Source: Ahaetulla prasina (Eukaryota; Chordata; Lepidosauria; Squamata; Colubridae). Taken from it: a DNA stretch of 64,000 bases. The stretch lies in the NCBI RefSeq assembly GCF_028640845.1, contig NC_080539.1, forward strand, positions 194,627,436-194,691,435. Reading direction: 5' to 3'. The notes beneath the pieces were generated by a model. That model was not told the origin of the DNA. It saw nothing but the letters and a program-made list of their open reading frames with translations, and did no database searches. This document shows positions 57,645 to 64,000 of this stretch, in pieces. Position numbers and translations under genes: made by a program. Each line of letters starts with the position of its first letter. The first letter of the stretch is position 1.

Positions 57645-58000
57645 CTCATTTGGGTTATCACAAAGTGGTTTTGAAAGGCCCAAATTTATAGCTGGTTCAA
57701 AATACAGCTGCCAGAATACCTACAGGAGCAGCTGTAAAAAAATTCATGTAACATCAACCCCGAAGGAGCTTCTGCATTCTATCATTAAAAATAAGGTGCT
57801 GGTGTTGCTCTACAGTCTCTTAACAGAATGGGGTCAAGAGACCCTCTTCCTGTGGTGTCAGCTTGCCAATGTTTTCCTATCAACTGGGAAATTGCATCAA
57901 ACAGGAACCTGAGGCATAGAATGGTCTCTAGAATGTGGGCTACTTCCTACAATATTACTGTCTTTTTAGTTTGGATTAAGATTCACCTATTACTATTATG
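57645..58000 (+). mobile_element. Old L2 RT C-terminal remnant
   Basis: Frames around 57690-57830 read LVQNTAARIPTGA, then a frame change and VTSTPKELLHS with KNKVLVLLYSLL. This matches the L2 motif order 'LVQNAAAR..TG...H.T..L..LHWLP...K.L.L.YKAL'. Heavily decayed. Confidence 0.65.
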
Positions 58001-58499
58001 ATCATTACTATTGGCTACTATAGTAAAAGAGTTCAATAGATGCTATTTTTATCCATATTATTATCCATTTTAAAATTGCTATTAATTGCCATAGGGTTTC
58101 TTATTGAAAGGTGCAATAATAATAAGGAAAAAACAATATGTTAAAATAATTTGGGAATAATTTGCTTTTTAAATTAGAGCTCAATGTAAGACTAAATGAA
58201 ATGAAGTTTGCTTCCATAATCTTTTTTTTTAGTTTTATATGGAATGAAAAATAGTTTTTTTCTTAAAAAATTACTGTATACAAACAGTAGCATTTGCACA
58301 AAGTTTGCCCTGCTTGTCCCATATAGAGGAACATTACTGACAGATGGTAGTATGCATCACATCAAGGTTCAATAACAAAATCAACAAAAAAGAACAGGAC
58401 ACTGTTGCTAACATGGGAACCCAACTCTGCAACAAACCCAAATGTCTAATTTGCACCTACATTTATATAAATACTACTATCACAAGCCCAACTATACCA

Positions 58500-58615
58500 C
58501 TGAGAAAGTGAGCTGCAGCTCATGAAAGCTTTTGGTTTTTAATAAAATGTGTTAATTGAAAACAGTGCTATTAGATGCCTGGTGCTTTGCCATCATAGAC
58601 AAACACAGCTCTCCT
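58500..58615 (+). repeat. Dispersed amniote-type repeat 3' end
   Basis: The string gagctgcagctcatgaaagc followed by ttaataaaatgtgttaattg and acaaacacagctctcctcct resembles the 3' terminus of a repeat widespread in reptile genomes. I cannot name the family with certainty. Confidence 0.35.
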
Positions 58616-61509
58616 CCTACAACACCTGGCTGTATGAAAGATTTGGATATAGGAAAGTTACATACAGAAAAGCTCCTGAGCTAATCCAGGTGGCAGGGCC
58701 TGCTATGGCAAAGCTAAGGCTACCATGGTCAATTCTCCCTCTTGTTCAGTGCCACCTAATTGGCATAATATGCGCCTTACTTGCTCATTATGCTAATCAA
58801 GTGTTAGGCAGAGGAAAGGATCTGGGTCCTCACTGCTGCTTTTTTTACTCCAGATAAGCCTATTGTAAATCATGGAACAAGGAATCAGACTATTGACAAC
58901 TTTTGTATTTAACCAAATTGTCAGAGGCAAAATAAAAGCTAAGAAGTTTAAGCATACAGAGGGCATCTTTCAAATACTGTGGTAAAGCTGGCCTTACATT
59001 AAAGCAATAGTACTGGATTTTCTTTTCCTGCAATGTCAAAAAAAAAACCAACCCATGAGGATTCCATTATTGTTCAACAGTTGTATCTCTCATAATTTTC
59101 TCTATTTTGTAGTCCGACAAAGAAGTCCTTCATGGCTTCTGATTATGAACTCTCTTGAGAACGGATGGAAGATATCATCTTCCCTGGAGAAGAGTGGACA
59201 TCTTCCATTTTTTCTTCCTACAACCAAATGTTTCAAGAATGTTTTCACTCAAGTCTAATGTGCTAATCAGCCTTCTAAGTCCACCGCTGGGCATAGCCCC
59301 TTTTTGAGATGGGAAGAGAACCCATTTCTTTCTTGAAGCTGCTACAGGTAAACTTTATCATGTTTTCCCAGCTTGCCTGCCAGGAAGAAATCTGACAAGT
59401 GGAAAAGAAAGAAGATAAGAAATAGAGCAGCACCAGCAACCTCTCCTCCTTGCCACTGTATTCACCCTATCTAGGAAATGGGGAAAGACCAGATGAAAGA
59501 GCAAAGAACAGTTGTGAGGCACAGCAGAATCCAGTCAGTTTGGTGATGGGTAGACTGCAACAGTGTGGGCCTCAATAGATGCCATTCATGCCAGCCTCTT
59601 GGCCTTTCACCTTGCCATATCTCTTGTCATTTATGAAGCAGCATTTAGAACTGGCAGTTCTGGAGTTCACATTCTAGGCCAGACATGATCAGTAATTGTG
59701 AGTAATTACTCAATAACAGCCTGGATTCTTGATATAATATAAATAATAGCAACCTTTACAATGTTTGTAACTACAGTTATTGTAAAGATTAAGCTAAATC
59801 ATAAACATTTTGGGGAAAAGGTGGTGTTTGAATGAATAGTATTCCTTCAAAACATATTTAATATGACCACTGTTAATCAGATTTATAACTATCTTAATAG
59901 AATGGACTATATGTAGCTTAGGGTTGAATTATGGAGTCCTTGATAATATGAGCTTGGTTGTTTGCTTTACATACCATACAAAAGAGACAATAACAACAAC
60001 AAAAACTAAGAACCAAAAGACTAGAATACCTCCCCCCCACCCACAGACCAGCAACCAACAGCCAAATAAACTGGGATTAACACCAGACAATCAAGCCAAA
60101 AAAAAAAACCCTTATCAAGGAACTATAGCATCAGCACCAACACTAGCAGGGCAAGCTACTGTATATAAAGAGCAAACCCCACACATCCTTGTACTGATAT
60201 ACTATGTAGTTGGGTAATCAAACATCTGCAAACAAACAACCAAGCTCAGAGAACACCAAGGTCTCTATAAAATTATTTCAAGTGAAATTTAAGCCCATGG
60301 TCCAGACGCTAGTAAATTCAGAACTAGATTACTAAAATGCCCTTAGATCAGATGCTTCTGAGGTGGACAAATATGCAACTAGATGGAGGCAGCCTATCAG
60401 CCAGAGATTATGCATGTTTTAAAGGAGCTGCAATGACTGCCAATTTTCTACAAAGCCAAGCTAGTAGGGCCACTATTGCCATAGAAAGTTGTAGAAAGTT
60501 TAGGATTTTGGTAATTGATGCATTACCAGATTGACGCTTCCCCTTTACCTATCAGCCCAGATGCTAATATGCCTTCTTAATAGTGCTTTATTCTGAAGAA
60601 TTTGCTATATGATAATCCATGAGGACTAATTCTTAGCAGACAGACAGGCAGGCAGCTGGGCAATTTCCTCTCTTTTCAATTTTTGAGAGACCCCAGGTTT
60701 CATATGTTTTCAGTTCTAGTTGACAATTTATTGATTCACCTAACCATTTAAGTGTGTTGATGCTGTTAGGTCTCCTCTGGTTGTCCTTGTTGCCCTGGTT
60801 TAAATATTTTAATAAGCTGTTATAATTGCATTAAATGAATGTTGTTTTATAGTTTTATGTTTTTAGGTGTATTTTACATTCTGCTTTAGGATTACAATTA
60901 TAATAAAAAGAGGACAATCACTTTCACATAATAATTTGAATTGCTAGACATTGATATGGTTTTATGAGATTGATAATACAAACTAGGGGGGGAAATTTGG
61001 TTTTTCTTCTAAAGCATATTTTTGTTCATGTTGCAAGTAGCACAGTCGAGTTAAACTATCCTCTATAGATTTCCCAAAGCTGTTTGAGTGAAAAGTCTTT
61101 TTAGCTAATTGGAAAATAAATACACTTTCTAGAAGAGAATTGTTTAATAAAATCAAGCCAAGCAATTACCCAAGTCTTTGCTTTAAGTAATGGTGACAGC
61201 TGACAACTAAGTAGCAAATCAATTGCTAGCACCCAATAGCAAGGTTATTGTCATGGATCAGGGGGGCTGTTTCCACCACTGTTTTTACTAGCAGTTCTTT
61301 TATAATGTCATTTCATTCAGGATCATTTCATTGGAGTCTTGTTTAACCCATTGTGAAAGTGCAGTAAATACTGCAGCAACTGGTTGGAACTTAAGAGGCA
61401 ATATGTGATTTTTAATTTGCCACTGGCAGGAAAAAATATCACCAGGTTTATTCCAGCTGAGGTGTTATATATGGTCAAATTCCTCCATATAAACCAAGGT
61501 ATCAACAAC
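58616..61509. other. Non-coding DNA, nothing recognised
   Basis: About 2.9 kb without a recognised exon or repeat. An A-rich, C-rich stretch near 59985-60110 has no evident meaning. Confidence 0.4.
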
Positions 61510-61665
61510 TACAACAAGCAACTAGAAGTAAGGTGGATGAAGTTACATTGGGGATGAGCCCATTGCTGGAAGACCTGAAACATCAGGTTAAGGACAAATC
61601 ATCATGGGGGGGGGGGGAAATCTATGTGGCCAGCCCCTCACATACATACAGGCCTTTGACAATGT
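61510..61665 (+). mobile_element. BovB 3' end fragment
   Basis: One frame reads LEDLKHQVKDKSSW near 61568-61608, interrupted by a G-run, then KSMW. This is the extreme C-terminus of BovB ORF2, the same part seen near 46935-46985 in copy A. Too short to give a boundary. Confidence 0.6.
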
Positions 61666-63032
61666 TAATCATTCAGATTCCTGATGCAAAGTAGATTGTA
61701 CTCCTATTCCAAAAGTTAATGATTTATCAGCACAAACATTCATGTTTTTTACATTTTCATAGTACTGTCTCAGGGAAAGCTCTTAGAGTCTATCAATAAA
61801 TAGTTTCTTATTTCCTATAATTTCTTAAAACAATGCTGTACAGGATCACTAAAACATTTCATCTCAGCTGTATGCATTTTAATTAGCTGTCAATGTCATC
61901 CAATTATCTTTCCCTGAAAAGAATTTGTAAAATAATGAATCTGACTGCATATTTGCAAAACATCTCATTAACAATGCCTACAGTTCATAACAATTCTCTT
62001 GCTAGGGTGTGAATATAATTTTTAGAAGTAGTTTGCATCTGTATTGTTGAAAATAGTTTGGTAGGAATTAAGCAATTACAGACTATGAGTGAAATTTAAT
62101 TACACAATTTTTTATCACAAACAACTCTTAATTTTCCATCAAAACCACAGAAGAGTTCAATTTCTCCAGTGCAGTTGGGTCTCCCTTGATTGCCCCTGAT
62201 GCTCTGGTTTGGATCACCCACCTCACTGCTTCTCAATCACACATTTTTTCCAGCATCACTTCATTCCATTTTGCCATCATTTTCTATATGGAGTTTTCCA
62301 GTCATTCATCCAAATTTCATTTAATTTCTAGCTCTCTACTCCTACTCCCATATAGCCTTTTAGTCATTTTACTTTATCTTGATAATCACCCAGAGTCCCA
62401 GACTAACTACTTCCCCTTTCTTTTTTCCCCAGTTCCTTTGATTTCTGTCCTGGCCAGACCCATTAGTTTGGTTTATCCACCCACTTGGTTTCATTTTTAC
62501 CATACAGGGCTCTGCCTCTGAATCTTTGTTATATATAATTATCTTCTATCTTCTTCTCCATACTCCTGACCCAGAATATAGCAGCTCCTGTCCATTTGAT
62601 TTTCCTTAAATTGGTTACAAACCTATGGGGACAATTCTTACCAAGCAGGAGGCACAAGGGGGAGTCTCTGTCTTTAAAAAAAATAGATTGAAACTTGCTT
62701 CTCATAAGGCTTAGAAAAAAAATATTCTTCTTAGTGCAGGAGAGACAGACTTTTCTTCTGATCCCATTTGAGAGAAGATAAATCTCCCTTTCCTTGTAAG
62801 TACTAACAAATGAATGAAAATAAGAAGGGTGGCAATTCAGCACTTATTCAACATAATGTCCAGTCTAGTCTTTCCCCATACCCAAACAAAGAAAATGTCA
62901 ACTTTACCCAGCAAATTCCCTTGATCCTTGCTTCCTGTTTTTCTAGTTACCCAACTGAAGACAGAAGATGAGAACAATATCATAGGTTATGGAAATAATT
63001 TTGAAGGACAGGAGGAAGCATGGCAACCAAGA
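61666..63032. other. Non-coding DNA, nothing recognised
   Basis: No supported feature. An open frame at 62186-62521 is hydrophobic through T-richness and has no motif. Confidence 0.4.
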
Positions 63033-63155
63033 TTTATTTTTTATTTATTTATTTATTTAATTTTGTCATAACAATATACACAAGCATAACAAGCATAACA
63101 CAAAAGATTATATAATATATAAACATATATATGAGGAGAAACAAGGTAGTATAAG

Positions 63156-63292
63156 CAGTGGTGGGATTCAGCCAGTTCGCACCACTTCGGGAGAACCAGT
63201 TGTTAACTTTCTGAGCAGTTTGACAAACTGGTTATTGAAAGAAATCATTAGGGCAGAGAACCGGTTGTTAAATTACTTGAATTCTACCACTG
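63156..63292 (+). mobile_element. hAT-like MITE, 137 bp, nested in the LINE 3' UTR
   Basis: The termini cagtggtgggattcagcc and ttgaattctaccactg are inverted repeats. The 8-bp flanks agtataag (63148-63155) and tgtataag (63293-63300) match at seven positions. The interior (gagaaccagttgttaact, gagcagtttgacaaactggt, agggcagagaaccggttg) matches parts of the 366-bp copy at 7319 in inverted orientation, so it is an internally deleted relative. Confidence 0.88.
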
Positions 63293-63373
63293 TGTATAAG
63301 CATATATATATATATAGGGGAAGAAACAATAGGACAGGAACGGTAGGCACATTTGTGCTCTTATGCACGCCCC

Positions 63374-64000
63374 TTAGAGTCCTCCTAGAAATGTGGTGAG
63401 GTCAACAGTGGATAGATTTTTAATAAAGCTTTTGGGGTTATGAGAAGAGACCACAAAGTCAGGTAATGCATTCCAAGCATAGACAATTCTGTTACAGAAA
63501 TCGTGTTTTCTGCAATCTAAACTGGTGCGGTTGACATTAAGTTTAAATCTGTTGGTAGCTCTTGTGTTATTGTAGTTGAAACTGAAGTAGTCATTGGCAG
63601 GAAGGACATTACAACGGATGATTCTATGAGCTAAACCCAGGTCCTGTCGAAGGCGACGAAGTTCCAAGTTTTCTAGACCCAGGATATCAAGTCTGGTGGA
63701 ATAAGGTATTTTATTGGTTACGGAGGAGTGGAGAACTCTTCTCGTAAAATACCTCTGGACACGCTCAACTGTATTGATATCAGATATATGGTATGGGTTC
63801 CAGACAGGCGAGCAGTAATCAAGAATTGGCCTAGCAAAAGTTTTATATGCTCTGGTCAGTAGCATGGTGTTTTTGGAAAAGAAGCTACGTAGAATTAAGT
63901 TAACAACTTTTAGAGCCTTTTTTGCTATATAGTTGCAGTGGGCTTTGGCACTTAGATCGTTAGATATAAAAAGATAATGGTGAAATAAGAGAAATCAGAG
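63374..64000 (-). pseudogene. LINE reverse transcriptase C-terminal region, CR1/Jockey group
   Basis: The minus-strand frame is open from the window edge to 63374. It reads DLSAKAHCNYIAKKALKVVN, RAYKTFARPILDYCSPVWNP, VERVQRYFTRRVL and RLDILGLENLELRRLRQDLG, and ends with AWNALPDFVVSSHNPKSF. This is the standard post-catalytic domain of CR1/Jockey-type LINE RT. The exact clade is uncertain. No stop interrupts about 200 codons, so the copy is young compared with most in the window. The methionine at 63865 is not a real start. Confidence 0.8.

Larger units (their letters stand above)
63033..64000 (-). mobile_element. Minus-strand LINE running off the window, interrupted by a MITE
   Basis: From its (TTTA)n tail at about 63033 it reads leftward-facing: 3' UTR (attttgtcataacaatatac), then, after the MITE at 63156-63292, aacaataggacaggaacgg and cttatgcacgcccctta, then the RT C-terminus. 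The 3' UTR matches 42771-43010. The element continues past the right edge. Confidence 0.8.

Overview
This window is vertebrate nuclear DNA, most likely from a squamate reptile and probably a snake. The case rests on its repeats. It carries CR1, L2, RTE-BovB, Rex1/Babar-type, L1-type and Penelope-type retroelement pieces together. It also has tRNA-derived SINEs ending in a gctattgctatt-type tail, hAT-like miniature transposons with a gtggtgggattc terminus, and L2 tails with the ccgcccttctcc module. Base composition is AT-rich apart from one CpG-rich block. No prokaryotic features (operons, ribosome binding sites, CRISPR) are present, and I found no intact host protein-coding gene. All open frames that look protein-like are broken retrotransposon reverse transcriptases. 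The identification is by pattern memory; no database was searched.

Layout. 1-3.7 kb: a SINE, a CR1 copy split by two later insertions, a second LINE remnant, an L2 tail and a short interstitial telomere-like tract. 3.6-13 kb: mostly unremarkable AT-rich DNA with a hAT-like MITE (7.3 kb), an old L2 endonuclease/linker remnant (8.9-9.9 kb) and a 135-bp palindromic MITE (12.5 kb). 13-25 kb: a CR1 remnant (14 kb), another hAT-like MITE (17.4 kb), SINE tails and a long repeat-poor stretch. 25-30 kb: a CTCF-like site, then the only CpG-island-like block (about 28.15-29.26 kb), presumably a promoter and 5' untranslated exon, perhaps of a minus-strand gene; no coding exon could be recognised. 30-44 kb: repeats of several ages, including an L2 split by an antisense CR1, several microsatellites and one CT/GT/GA composite repeat able to fold back.

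The most unusual region is 44.95-52.37 kb. A segment of about 3.05 kb is present twice in direct orientation, about 1% different, and the two copies are separated exactly by a 5'-truncated antisense L2 of about 1.3 kb. This has the geometry of a target-site duplication, but far longer than usual. Each copy contains an older BovB remnant. Immediately to the right is a three-level nest: CR1 interrupted by a tRNA-SINE, itself interrupted by a solo LTR with a perfect 5-bp target duplication. The rest (54-64 kb) holds an unidentified segment split by an antisense L1 with a 15-bp duplication, a Rex1-type LINE with a nearly readable RT, a Penelope-type fragment next to a hammerhead-like fold, and a minus-strand LINE running off the right edge that carries another hAT-like MITE.

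Taken together the window reads as an intergenic or intronic landscape around one CpG-island promoter, built by successive retrotransposon and MITE insertions whose relative order can be read from nesting and target duplications.
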